This document shows positions 35,678-45,956 of a DNA stretch of 64,000 bases, in pieces. A model generated the notes under the pieces. That model was given only the letters and a program-made list of their open reading frames with translations. It searched no databases and was not told the DNA's origin. Both the position numbers and the translations under genes were made by a program. Origin of the DNA: Lactobacillus kullabergensis. Its GTDB lineage: Bacteria > Bacillota > Bacilli > Lactobacillales > Lactobacillaceae. The stretch covers positions 1,487,312-1,551,311 of the forward strand of contig NZ_KQ033871.1 of the NCBI RefSeq assembly GCF_000967195.1. Direction: 5' to 3'. Within the stretch, counting starts at the first letter, position 1, and each line of letters starts with the position of its first letter.

Positions 35678-38416
35678 CTACTGCTTATTAAAAATTATTT
35701 GATCAACATAAATTAACTCTGATCTAGGTATTTTCACACTATAATTTTCCTTTATCACACTGAAGGCAGAATTAATTTTATCTATATCTTGATTATGTTT
35801 TTTTACAAATTGTTCTTCAAACTCTGGATTTAAATTATTCTTTTCTTTCCTGACTAATCGTTCAATTAAGTAACTAACATGAACATATAAAGTAAATTTT
35901 TTTTGATTTGACAGGATTAATGAAAATTGCCTTTCAAGTTCTTGAATAAAAATTGTAATGTTTTCAATAACTTTCGGTGCATCTAAAATAGTAACCATGT
36001 TGATTGTCTGTTCTAAAGAAAAATTTTTTACTAAATTATTTGATATAGTGTCAATTTCAGCATTAGAAAAAGAACCAGCAAACCAGTTTTTTAATTCTGC
36101 AGTCCCCTTATCAGACAATATTTTTTCCAAGAAAATGAAATTAATTCCTGCAATATGTGGATTTTCCGTTCCAATTATTCCAACTACATCATACATTCTT
36201 TTTATTACCTGTACTTTATGAGCATCCTGCAATGCTTGAAAATCATAAGCAATAATTTTAATTTTTTTCGTAGAGGGCAGGCAGCGCTCCAGCAGTCGGG
36301 CGACATGCGTAGCAGTCCCTATCCCTGAATAGCAAGTAGTCAATATTACTTTAATTTTATTTCTTGCCGGATAGGTTAATTTAATATCTAGTTGACTTAT
36401 TTTTCTTGCATGTTCACTAATTTCTTTAAAACTGCGCTTCTTTAAAATACTTTCCCCTACTTCCAAAGCTAACGGAGTAGAAACATTATTCATCAGTAAA
36501 ATAGGAGCATTTATCTGACGGGGAAAAAGTTTTTCAATTTTCTTCAGTGATCCCATATCAACCAATATAATTAATCCATGTGAAATGTCATTATTCTCAC
36601 TGTAATCAATTATTTGGTTAGCTATTTGTTGAGTACTAACATTAATTGGCATGTCAAACGCGTCTAAGGTGTGTGTATTAAGTAACCTATTGACAACATT
36701 TGCAATACTACCTGCAGTTGCGTAACCATGTGCAATTACAATAGCTTTAATTAAACCAGTTTTAGTAATTATTTCCAATTTGTTCAGGTAAATTGTTAGA
36801 AAAATATAGTCTATTTCATTTAACTCAATATCCAGGTTATCCTTAATCAAAGTCACTAACCGTGAAACATATAAATAGACATCTGAATACCTTTGTTGAA
36901 CATTTTTATTAAGTTCAAGCAGGGTTTGTAAATCATTGCATTCATCAATGGTCAATTGTATTTTTTGACGTTCAAATAGGTAATAACTAACGGCGTAGAT
37001 GGCGTTACCGCTAATTTTTAATTGGTATGCATTCGTTAACTGATCAAATACTCTTTTAACCCCTTCAATAATATATGATAAAAGGGGAATTTGTTTTCTA
37101 TTATCCTTTTCAAAAAGAAGCGTGTCAAAAAGCTGGTAAACTACTTGTTTTAACTTTGACTCGCATTGATGCAAATTATGCTTACTTTGCATATAAATTG
37201 TTAGTATTCTTTGTAAGCTATTAACAAAAATCTTCTTTTCTGATGAGTTGCGAGCAATCAAATCTTTTAACTCGGTATTGGCAGAAATAACGATTGACTT
37301 ATTTTGAAAATGATAGGAATCACTTTTACTATTATTTAAAACCTCATCAGGTAAAAATGAAGCAGTAATTGATATGTCTTTTTCTTTTTTATTTTCTGCA
37401 TTGGCTCTTGCAATCGTTAATTTAATTGCATTCTTTAAATCGCCAATGTTTCCTGACGGTTCAAAGGAAGAAAGCTTTTTTAATACTTGATTGCTAATTT
37501 TCAGAGATTTGCCAATTTTTTTCTGCTCATTTTTAAGTAAAGTAAAAACTAAATTTTGTCGTTCTTCTCTACTTCTTTGACTTAATGGCGGTAACGTAAT
37601 TTTTACTGGAATTCTACGCATAAATGTAGCTAAAAAATTGTCGTCTAAGTCTTCAGTAGTTGCAAAACATAAGCGCACATTAACCTTCTTACCTCTTTTA
37701 GTTTCTCCAACTGGATACACAACCCCCTGATCAAGATAAGTAAACAATTTTTCTTGTCCCTTTGATCCCAGTCTATGGACTTCATCTAAAAAGAGAATCC
37801 CACCGTCAGCTTCTACAAAAGCTCCATCATGATCAAAATCTGCTCCTGTAAAAGCACCTTTTTTATAACCAAATAAATTACTGGTTAATAATTCTGGATT
37901 ATCAGCGTACTGGGCACAATTAACGGTAATAAATGGAGCATTTACCTTAATAATTTTTTGTGTTCGACAAAATTGATTGATTAAACTAACTAAATAACTT
38001 TTACCAGTTCCACTTTCACCCGTTATCAGTAATGGTAGCCCACCATTTGGATAGAGAATAGCCGCCCGTACCCGTTCTATACTTTCTTTCAGGCTGGGAT
38101 TTATTTGGGTAAAATCTTTTAAAATATCCTGCTTATCTTTTTCCCGTTCAATATCTGAAATAGAATGGTAGATATTACTTTTTAAATGAAAATTACTCTT
38201 TTCAAATTCTGCCTTATGAATGAAATGTACAGGTCGTGTTGTGATTTTAACTAATTTTTGTTCTTTTGTTAGTTGGTTTAAGTACAAACTAACCGTATTA
38301 CGCTTTGCTTGTATAGCTTCGGCAATGCCACCAGCCGTAAAATCCTTATTCAACCTTTCTAAGTCAATTTTTTTAGTTTTAGCATCTAAATAACTTAGTA
38401 TTTCATCTTTTAGCAT
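35678..38416 (-). CDS. levR: LevR-type sigma-54 transcriptional activator with PRDs
   Basis: 912 residues, normal for LevR/ManR. Order: N-terminal HTH (about 1-60); AAA+ sigma-54 activator domain with Walker A GESGTGKS (133-140), sigma-54 contact loop GAFTGA (187-192) and Walker B GILFLDEVHR; PRD1; a IIA-Man-like domain with IVIAHGYATAG; a IIB-Gat-like domain with Cys in ILTTCYSGIGTAT; C-terminal PRD2 (SYLIERLVRKE). Activity should rise when substrate drains phosphate from the PTS and be tuned by HPr and IIB phosphorylation. It lies directly upstream of the operon it should activate. A functional rpoN elsewhere in the genome is required. Confidence 0.93.
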   Translation of the reverse strand: MLKDEILSYLDAKTKKIDLERLNKDFTAGGIAEAIQAKRNTVSLYLNQLTKEQKLVKITTRPVHFIHKAEFEKSNFHLKSNIYHSISDIEREKDKQDILKDFTQINPSLKESIERVRAAILYPNGGLPLLITGESGTGKSYLVSLINQFCRTQKIIKVNAPFITVNCAQYADNPELLTSNLFGYKKGAFTGADFDHDGAFVEADGGILFLDEVHRLGSKGQEKLFTYLDQGVVYPVGETKRGKKVNVRLCFATTEDLDDNFLATFMRRIPVKITLPPLSQRSREERQNLVFTLLKNEQKKIGKSLKISNQVLKKLSSFEPSGNIGDLKNAIKLTIARANAENKKEKDISITASFLPDEVLNNSKSDSYHFQNKSIVISANTELKDLIARNSSEKKIFVNSLQRILTIYMQSKHNLHQCESKLKQVVYQLFDTLLFEKDNRKQIPLLSYIIEGVKRVFDQLTNAYQLKISGNAIYAVSYYLFERQKIQLTIDECNDLQTLLELNKNVQQRYSDVYLYVSRLVTLIKDNLDIELNEIDYIFLTIYLNKLEIITKTGLIKAIVIAHGYATAGSIANVVNRLLNTHTLDAFDMPINVSTQQIANQIIDYSENNDISHGLIILVDMGSLKKIEKLFPRQINAPILLMNNVSTPLALEVGESILKKRSFKEISEHARKISQLDIKLTYPARNKIKVILTTCYSGIGTATHVARLLERCLPSTKKIKIIAYDFQALQDAHKVQVIKRMYDVVGIIGTENPHIAGINFIFLEKILSDKGTAELKNWFAGSFSNAEIDTISNNLVKNFSLEQTINMVTILDAPKVIENITIFIQELERQFSLILSNQKKFTLYVHVSYLIERLVRKEKNNLNPEFEEQFVKKHNQDIDKINSAFSVIKENYSVKIPRSELIYVDQIIFNKQ

Positions 38417-38772
38417 GTTAACCCCTACTATCGAATTTTGAGCTATTTTATATTTTCTTTTATTGCCATTGTAACCTATCTTTATTAATACTTCAGAAGT
38501 TTTTTCACTCTTTATTACTGTGAAAAGCTACTGAAAAGAAATAAGTTGTGTTCATTCCTTACCGTTAATGGTTTCATGTTTATATTAATGAAAACAATTT
38601 TTAAACAAAAAGTTGTTGTGTGAAAAATAAAACTTAGTGTGAAAAGACCCAAGACTCCAAAGTCCCAGATCTTTTATTCTTATTCTTAAGATATTCTACC
38701 CTTAAAAATAAAAAGACTATTCTTGACGAATAGCCTCTTTATAATATTCTTTTTTTATAGCTTACAAACTCA
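38417..38772. other. Intergenic region between levR and murA
   Basis: 356 bases of AT-rich sequence with the levR leader, the murA terminator and a weaker hairpin near 38645-38676 (arms AGACT/AGTC). No open frame of interest. Confidence 0.55.
38703..38740 (-). terminator. Intrinsic terminator of murA
   Basis: Minus-strand AAAGAGGCTATTC pairs with GAATAGTCTTTTT (G-U wobble) around GTCAA and continues into TTTTTATTTTT. Confidence 0.8.
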
Positions 38773-40047
38773 TTACTTTTCAGGCACATCCTGAATTTTT
38801 ACATCAGCTCCAAGCAACCGTAATTTTTCTTGGACGCGATCATAGCCTCTTAAAATATTGCCAGCATTGTTGATAACAGTTGTACCATCGGCCATTAAAC
38901 CGGCTATCATTAAACAGGCTCCTGCGCGAATTTCGCCAGCAGAAACCGTAGTACCATGAAGTTTAGCAGTAGGATGGACCAAAATGATATTGTCTTCAAC
39001 CTTAATATCCGCACCCATTTTGCGTAATTGCTCAATGTGTCCAATTCTTTTGGGGTAAATTTGGTCAATGATGACACCTTCACCGGACTTAGCAGAAAGC
39101 AAAAGCGGTGTTACCGGCTGTTGTAAATCTGTCGCAAATCCCGGATAAGAAGAAGTTCGAATTTGGGTCATTTTTAAATCACCAGCAGGATAAACATAAA
39201 GCGAATCCTCTGTGGCATCAATTACCACACCCATTTCTTCTACTTTAGCTAAGTAAGAATCAAGGTGTTCTTCGATAATATTGTGAATACAGATGCCGTT
39301 ACCAATACAACCAGCAAGAGAAATATAGGTGCCAGCTTCGATTCGATCCGGAATAATTGTATGAGGAGTCTTGGCTTCAAGTCGTTCAACGCCTTCAATC
39401 CTAATAGAATCGGTCCCGGCACCTCTAATGACTGCACCCATATTATTTAAAAAAGTAGCTAAATCAATTATTTCAGGTTCTTTAGCCGCATTATCAATAA
39501 TAGTTTGTCCTTGAGCCGTTACTGATGCCATTATTATATTCATTGTTGCACCTACAGAAGGCATTGCTAAATGAATAGTAGCACCATGAAGTCCCTCTGC
39601 AGGGGAAGTAATTTTTATTTGATCATTCTCATTTTTTACACATGCGCCTAAGGCTTCAAATCCCTTAATATGTTGATCTATGGGGCGGGGACCAATATCA
39701 TCTCCACCAGGGAAGCCCACAACAGCCTTACCAAAACGGCCAAGAAGTGCACCCATAAAATAATAGGATGCACGCAAACTCTTGATTTTACCACTTGGCA
39801 ATGGGCTCATCTTAATGTGTTCTGGATTGATACGCAATGTTGTATTGTGAAAGTCACTCACAACATCCATTTCACTGAGCAGATCCATTAAGTTGTCAAC
39901 ATCTGCAATCCTTGGAACACCTTCCAAAGTTACTGGTGTACGCGACAATATTGATGCTGGAATTAAAGCAACAGTCGAGTTTTTGGCACCACCGATCCAG
40001 ACATCACCTTGCAGGGGCTTTCCACCATGAATTATCATTTGCTTCAT
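38773..40047 (-). CDS. murA: UDP-N-acetylglucosamine 1-carboxyvinyltransferase, Asp-type active site
   Basis: Transfers enolpyruvate from PEP to UDP-GlcNAc, the first committed step of peptidoglycan synthesis. 424 residues, normal length. GGAKNS near residues 19-24 and the RASYYFMGALLGRF helix are typical of the Firmicute MurA2/MurZ branch. In the catalytic loop the sequence is FPGGDDIGPRPIDQH: Asp116 stands where relatives have the Cys (Cys115 of E. coli) alkylated by fosfomycin. The Asp form is known to be active and fosfomycin-insensitive in other bacteria. It follows pyrG with its own terminator. Confidence 0.95.
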   Translation of the reverse strand: MKQMIIHGGKPLQGDVWIGGAKNSTVALIPASILSRTPVTLEGVPRIADVDNLMDLLSEMDVVSDFHNTTLRINPEHIKMSPLPSGKIKSLRASYYFMGALLGRFGKAVVGFPGGDDIGPRPIDQHIKGFEALGACVKNENDQIKITSPAEGLHGATIHLAMPSVGATMNIIMASVTAQGQTIIDNAAKEPEIIDLATFLNNMGAVIRGAGTDSIRIEGVERLEAKTPHTIIPDRIEAGTYISLAGCIGNGICIHNIIEEHLDSYLAKVEEMGVVIDATEDSLYVYPAGDLKMTQIRTSSYPGFATDLQQPVTPLLLSAKSGEGVIIDQIYPKRIGHIEQLRKMGADIKVEDNIILVHPTAKLHGTTVSAGEIRAGACLMIAGLMADGTTVINNAGNILRGYDRVQEKLRLLGADVKIQDVPEK

Positions 40048-40102
40048 TGGCGAAAAAATCCTTTTCTATTTCGTTTAGTCATAATAATGTTATAGGAATT
40101 TA

Positions 40103-40136
40103 ACAGAAAAAACAAGAGAAGACCTTTGCCTTCCCT
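40103..40136 (-). terminator. Intrinsic terminator of pyrG
   Basis: Minus-strand AGGGAAG pairs with CTTCTCT (one wobble) and is followed by TGTTTTTTC, between the pyrG stop and murA. Confidence 0.6.
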
Positions 40137-40176
40137 CACCCAAAAATCTGGTTTTTGTATTATTCAACTTTGCCAA

Positions 40177-41829
<1,653 letters not shown>

Positions 41830-41832
41830 TCA

Positions 41833-41916
41833 AAAATAAAAAAGCTCCCATACGGGAGCTTAAACGCACATAACGTGCCCAAATAAAATATTATCTATTT
41901 TAGGACGCAAAGTCAA
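41833..41916 (-). promoter_or_regulatory. pyrG promoter, GGGC initiation site and attenuator
   Basis: Minus strand: TTGACT (41911-41916), 17-base spacer, TAATAT (41888-41893), 7 bases, then GGGC starting at 41880. About 20 bases on, AAGCTCCC and GGGAGCTT (41842-41861) form a perfect 8-bp stem followed by TTTTTTATTTTT. This is the arrangement of Bacillus pyrG, where low CTP causes repeated G addition at the GGGC start. The extra G residues pair with CUCCC in the hairpin and prevent termination. The hairpin may also terminate rpoE transcripts. Confidence 0.9.
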
Positions 41917-41921
41917 GAAAA

Positions 41922-42476
41922 TTATTCATCGTCATCTTCGTCGTCATCATCATTCAATTCAGACAACTGACCCTCAATGCCATCTGGCAAGTCTTCATCA
42001 TCGTCATCATCTGTATTGACATAATCATCGTCATCATCAAAGTCATCAGGCTCATCATCAGCAGTGGCATCCAAGTCTTCGTCTTCCGGATCATCATTAT
42101 CATAGTCAATGATATCATCGCTACCTGTAGCACTTGCTAAAAAGGCATTAACTTTTTTATGGTGTGTCCGAGTATCTTCTTCATCCTCGTCTTCAGGGTG
42201 ATTAACCTCTTCATCTACAGATTCATAAGGAAACCATGAACGAAGAGCCCACACATTTTCACCCATAGAAATGAATTCACCATCGGTATTCATGTCAGTG
42301 TAGAATTGGGGCAAACGTTCCCTTATTTCTTCATCGCTGACGCCTAGGTACTTTTGCACTGCATTAACAATATCAGCAAAAGCCATTCTCTTATTGTTAT
42401 CTTCTAAAATTGCGCGAGCAACTTCAATCATTGATAATTCATTGCGATTTTTATTTTTAAAGTCGTTTAATCCCAC
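41922..42476 (-). CDS. rpoE: RNA polymerase delta subunit
   Basis: 184 residues. The N-terminal globular HARE-HTH domain (about 1-90) includes SMIEVARAILEDNNKRMAF and ENVWALRSWFPYE. The C-terminal half is an almost pure Asp/Glu tail, as in Firmicute delta, which displaces nucleic acid and helps RNA polymerase recycling and promoter selectivity. The GAT/GAC repeats are therefore real coding sequence. It lies just upstream of pyrG, as in many Firmicutes. Confidence 0.95.
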   Translation of the reverse strand: MGLNDFKNKNRNELSMIEVARAILEDNNKRMAFADIVNAVQKYLGVSDEEIRERLPQFYTDMNTDGEFISMGENVWALRSWFPYESVDEEVNHPEDEDEEDTRTHHKKVNAFLASATGSDDIIDYDNDDPEDEDLDATADDEPDDFDDDDDYVNTDDDDDEDLPDGIEGQLSELNDDDDEDDDE

Positions 42477-42522
42477 AATGTATTCCTCTCTCTTAAACAG
42501 TCTTTCTTATTTTACTAGGCGT

Positions 42523-42927
42523 TCAAGTAAAAATCAATGTGACGGCATAGTTACCTATTAAGTATAGACCACTATATAGGTTATATTCAATCTGAAGTTC
42601 GCTTGAACCATCATTTTTAGGGAAAAATTTAATAAATTCAGTCGTACTTTGGAGATCCATTTGATAGCCTTGAGCAACATAGCGACAGTCTTTGCGCTCA
42701 CCAACGACAAAATGGAGTTGTGAGTAGTTATTTCTGTCAGTTCCCCGCCTAATAATCACATTATCTTCTTTAATTAATATTTTAACGGGAATTTTGCCAT
42801 CTTCCAAATAAAAAACTCTGGTATTACCTGCAGATTCAATTAATTCGCCATCAGCTTTTTTCTTGAAAGTTTCACTATCTTTGCCTTGGATTATTTTGCT
42901 AGTAAAATCAATTTTTACTTTAGTCAT
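42523..42927 (-). CDS. DUF1934 family protein (YwiB-like)
   Basis: 134 residues, cytoplasmic, mostly beta strands, consistent with the calycin-like barrel of DUF1934 (Bacillus YwiB). Typical segments are GNTRVFYLEDG, VKILIKEDNVIIRRGT and the ending LYLIGNYAVTLIFT. It is 46 bases upstream of rpoE and may be co-transcribed. Function unknown. Confidence 0.8.
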   Translation of the reverse strand: MTKVKIDFTSKIIQGKDSETFKKKADGELIESAGNTRVFYLEDGKIPVKILIKEDNVIIRRGTDRNNYSQLHFVVGERKDCRYVAQGYQMDLQSTTEFIKFFPKNDGSSELQIEYNLYSGLYLIGNYAVTLIFT

Positions 42928-42945
42928 CTATCTGATTCTTTGAAA

Positions 42946-42971
42946 TAAAAAAGCCAACCTTCCAGATTAGC
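42946..42971 (-). terminator. Intrinsic terminator of the MFS gene
   Basis: Minus-strand GCTAATC and GGTTGGC (two wobbles) form a 7-bp stem followed by TTTTTT, downstream of the MFS stop and close to the start of the DUF1934 gene. Confidence 0.65.
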
Positions 42972-43048
42972 AAATATGTCGTAATGTCCTTCTTAATTTT
43001 AGCAGAAAATATTATAAAACAAATTATTTTTTAACGCCAATAATTACT

Positions 43049-44239
43049 TTAAATAGTTTTTTTAGGTCTTGCCAGCAAAATATTTATACCACCTATGATA
43101 ATTAAGCTTGCACAAAGAACAATAATAAATTTTTCACCAACATGATCAAGAATTATGCCAGAAACAACTGACGAAACGGGTCCACCAATATTGGCAAAAG
43201 TTCTGATTGTTGTTAAAACTCGCCCCAAATAATTGTCTGCTGTGGAAGTCTGAATGACAGATTCTGCAAGAACGTTATGAATACTGGTAACAGGACCAAA
43301 AAGAAAAAGCAATGCGCAAAGAAGTACCATGTTTTTTAAAGAAAACAACATCAAAATAAGCGGTATGGCGCTAATAGTCCAAGCCCAGCCAACTGTTATA
43401 ATTTTTGCTTTCATTTTGCCGGCTATTAAGGCTCCCAGTATTATTCCCGCCAGTATGCATATGTAGAAAGTGCTATAAAGTGCCGGCTGTCCCGCTTTTG
43501 CGGCTATACGAGGTAAAATTAAAATCATTGCAGGTTGTGCAAACGAATAAAGCAAGCCAGACCAAAGATAGTGCAATAAAAAGACATTTTCCTTAATGTA
43601 ACTGTAGCCACTGAAAATCTTTTGCCAATATTTAGTTAGGCCTTCTGCTTGGCTTTCTTTTTCTTTAAATGCATTATGAACAGGTATTTTTCTCAGAGCT
43701 GCAATTAACAATAACAGCCCCAGTAAACTCAAGCAGGCACAAGCTAAAATAATGTCTCCGCTTGCCATAAAAGCCAGTAATGAACCAGAAAGTGCAATGC
43801 CACCAACATTTACCAGTTGATCCACGATATTAATCTTGGAAATAATACTAGTCATTTCTGTTTCATCCAGAAGAGATTCTTTTAAAATAGCGCGATCAGC
43901 AGGATTAAAAAATTCATCACAAATTGATAGTAATCCAGCAATAATAATAGCTAAAATATAACTTTGGCTAAAATAAATCATCACAGCTGTAAGCATAAAC
44001 AATAAGACTACCTGTATCACCATAGAATAGATGCTGGTTTTCTTAAAAGAGTGACTGTCAATAAAAGGACCATAAAAAATAGAAAGAGCAGCAGTTACTG
44101 TGAAAATAGCATTAGTAATGCCAACCATAGTTGAACTTTTGGTTTGAATTTGGATCCACCAAATAAAAACCATGCCATAAAGCGAGTTGCCCAAGCCACT
44201 AACTAAGCGTGACAATAAGTATGGTTTTTTCTCTAACAT
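43049..44239 (-). CDS. MFS transporter (MFS_3 type efflux)
   Basis: 396 residues with about 11-12 hydrophobic helices and no cleavable signal. It begins LEKKPYLLSRLVSGLGNSLYGM. The PADRAILKE segment after TM4 and the overall layout fit the MFS_3/macrolide-efflux-like group of proton-driven exporters. The substrate cannot be inferred. It is a single gene between the accA end and DUF1934. Confidence 0.82.
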   Translation of the reverse strand: MLEKKPYLLSRLVSGLGNSLYGMVFIWWIQIQTKSSTMVGITNAIFTVTAALSIFYGPFIDSHSFKKTSIYSMVIQVVLLFMLTAVMIYFSQSYILAIIIAGLLSICDEFFNPADRAILKESLLDETEMTSIISKINIVDQLVNVGGIALSGSLLAFMASGDIILACACLSLLGLLLLIAALRKIPVHNAFKEKESQAEGLTKYWQKIFSGYSYIKENVFLLHYLWSGLLYSFAQPAMILILPRIAAKAGQPALYSTFYICILAGIILGALIAGKMKAKIITVGWAWTISAIPLILMLFSLKNMVLLCALLFLFGPVTSIHNVLAESVIQTSTADNYLGRVLTTIRTFANIGGPVSSVVSGIILDHVGEKFIIVLCASLIIIGGINILLARPKKTI

Positions 44240-44341
44240 GATTTTTCTCGTTTCGCGCTAGTTCTGTTAAAATTCTATTTTAATTAAAAACTAATTAAAT
44301 ATTTAAAGCAATATATTTTTTATTAATTAGGTTAAATTCTT

Positions 44342-45112
44342 TTAGAACTTGCGGTATCTTGCATGTCTTTTATCTAGTAAATCGGTTAAATTTATCTTCT
44401 GAAATTTTTTCAACTTCTGCTCAATTAATTCTTTTAGTCCTTCTGCTTGGTTTTCTAAAACTTGTTCAGGCAAAACCAGTTCAACTATGCCCTGTTTCTT
44501 TAACCACTCAGGTTCAATGTGCATTATTTCTGCAGCTTTTGTGGCTAGTTTAGCATCTTTCCACATAATTGAAGCAAATCCTTCAGGTGACAAAACTGTA
44601 TACATGCTGTGTTCCAGCATCCATACTTCATCACTGCAGGCCAAGGCCAACGCTCCACCTGAGCCGGCTTCACCAATAATAATAGTTAGAATTGGTACCT
44701 TTAACTGCAGCATTTCACTAATATTAGTAGCAATAACCTGTCCTTGACCATTCTTTTCTGCCTCTGCTCCCGGATAGGCGCCTGGGGTATTGATAAGCGT
44801 GACAATGGGAATACTCATTTTGGCAGCTGTTTTCATTACCCGCAATGCTTTACGATAACCTTGGGGCAAGGGACTGCCAAAATTCGTTGCCATGCGCTCT
44901 TTTAATTCTTGTCCCTTATTAGTTGCAATGACGCAGACACTCATACCTTTTATGGTTGCAAAACCCGCGATTATGGCTGCATCATCACTACTTGTGCGGT
45001 CTCCGTGCATTTCAAAAAAATCTGGAAACAGTTGAATTACCAGACGATGCATGTTACTTTTATGGTCACTTCTTGCCCCATCCATAATGGCTAAAATTTT
45101 ATCACTCGCCAT
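44342..45112 (-). CDS. accA: Acetyl-CoA carboxylase carboxyltransferase subunit alpha
   Basis: 256 residues from the ATG at 45112, which overlaps the accD end by 11 bases; GGGAGG lies nine bases upstream. A shorter lactobacillus-type AccA starting near ASDKILAIMDGARSDHK. The crotonase-fold motifs GDRTSSDDAAIIAGFA, INTPGAYPGAEAEKNGQG and GEAGSGGALALA are intact. With AccD it transfers carboxyl from biotin to acetyl-CoA. Last gene of the fatty-acid operon. Confidence 0.96.
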   Translation of the reverse strand: MASDKILAIMDGARSDHKSNMHRLVIQLFPDFFEMHGDRTSSDDAAIIAGFATIKGMSVCVIATNKGQELKERMATNFGSPLPQGYRKALRVMKTAAKMSIPIVTLINTPGAYPGAEAEKNGQGQVIATNISEMLQLKVPILTIIIGEAGSGGALALACSDEVWMLEHSMYTVLSPEGFASIMWKDAKLATKAAEIMHIEPEWLKKQGIVELVLPEQVLENQAEGLKELIEQKLKKFQKINLTDLLDKRHARYRKF

Positions 45113-45956
45113 GAACTTGAGCCTCCCATTTTTCTGCAGCAAAAATTTTAAGTATCTGACTAAGTTTGGCTACCTGTTCATCACGAGGAACAATACTATC
45201 AATAAAGCCGTTTTGGTAGGCATGCTCAACTGTCTGAAAATCTGGTGGCAGTTTCTTATTAATAGTCTGTTCAATTACTCTGCGTCCGGCAAAACCTAAT
45301 AAAGCTTTAGGTTCAGCTAAAATAATGTCTGCCTGCGAAGCAAAACTGGCAGTGACACCGCCAGTTGTGGGATCCATAATTACGCTGACATAAAGCAAAT
45401 GTGCTGCGCGATGGTCATTAACTGCCTGCGAGATTTTAGCCATTTGCATTAGTGAATGAATTCCTTCCTGCATTCTGGCACCACCCGAGGCGGTGAACAA
45501 AACAACGGGTAATTTCTTGGTGGTTGCTTTTTCAAACAAGCGAGTTATTCGCTCACCAGTGGCTGTTCCCAGACTGCCCATTATAAACACCGGATCCATA
45601 ATACCCAAAGCAGTTTCGTAACCGGCAATATTGGCTTGACCGGTTAAAACCGCATCCTTAAGTTTAGTTTTGGACTGCATTTTTTTAATTGTAGCTTGAT
45701 AATCAGGAAAATTGAGGGGATCAGTAGTCGTTAAATCTGCATCCCATTCCGTAAAGTCCTTTGTCAGCATTTTCAAGCGAGCTCTGGCGGTTACCCGAAA
45801 ACCGTAGCCACAATTAGGGCACAGCTGATATTTACCAGCACGATGAAAATAAAATTTACTGCCACATTTAGGGCAAATCCTAAAAATACCTTTAGGAACA
45901 TTTTCCTGATACTTTTTTAAGGCACCATGGGGATGACTTGCAAATCTAATTGCCAT
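45102..45956 (-). CDS. accD: Acetyl-CoA carboxylase carboxyltransferase subunit beta
   Basis: 284 residues from the ATG at 45956, overlapping the accC stop by 11 bases; AAGGAAG precedes it. The N-terminal zinc ribbon has Cys28, Cys31, Cys46 and Cys49 (CPKCG...CPNCG). The carboxyltransferase core has FTASGGARMQEG and PTTGGVTASFA. Zinc-ribbon AccD can bind its own mRNA in E. coli; whether this happens here is unknown. Confidence 0.96.
   Translation of the reverse strand: MAIRFASHPHGALKKYQENVPKGIFRICPKCGSKFYFHRAGKYQLCPNCGYGFRVTARARLKMLTKDFTEWDADLTTTDPLNFPDYQATIKKMQSKTKLKDAVLTGQANIAGYETALGIMDPVFIMGSLGTATGERITRLFEKATTKKLPVVLFTASGGARMQEGIHSLMQMAKISQAVNDHRAAHLLYVSVIMDPTTGGVTASFASQADIILAEPKALLGFAGRRVIEQTINKKLPPDFQTVEHAYQNGFIDSIVPRDEQVAKLSQILKIFAAEKWEAQVHGE

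Noticed and set aside
41922-42200. Repetitive GAT/ATC-rich stretch that looks like a simple repeat
   Set aside because: It encodes the normal acidic Asp/Glu tail of the RNA polymerase delta subunit.
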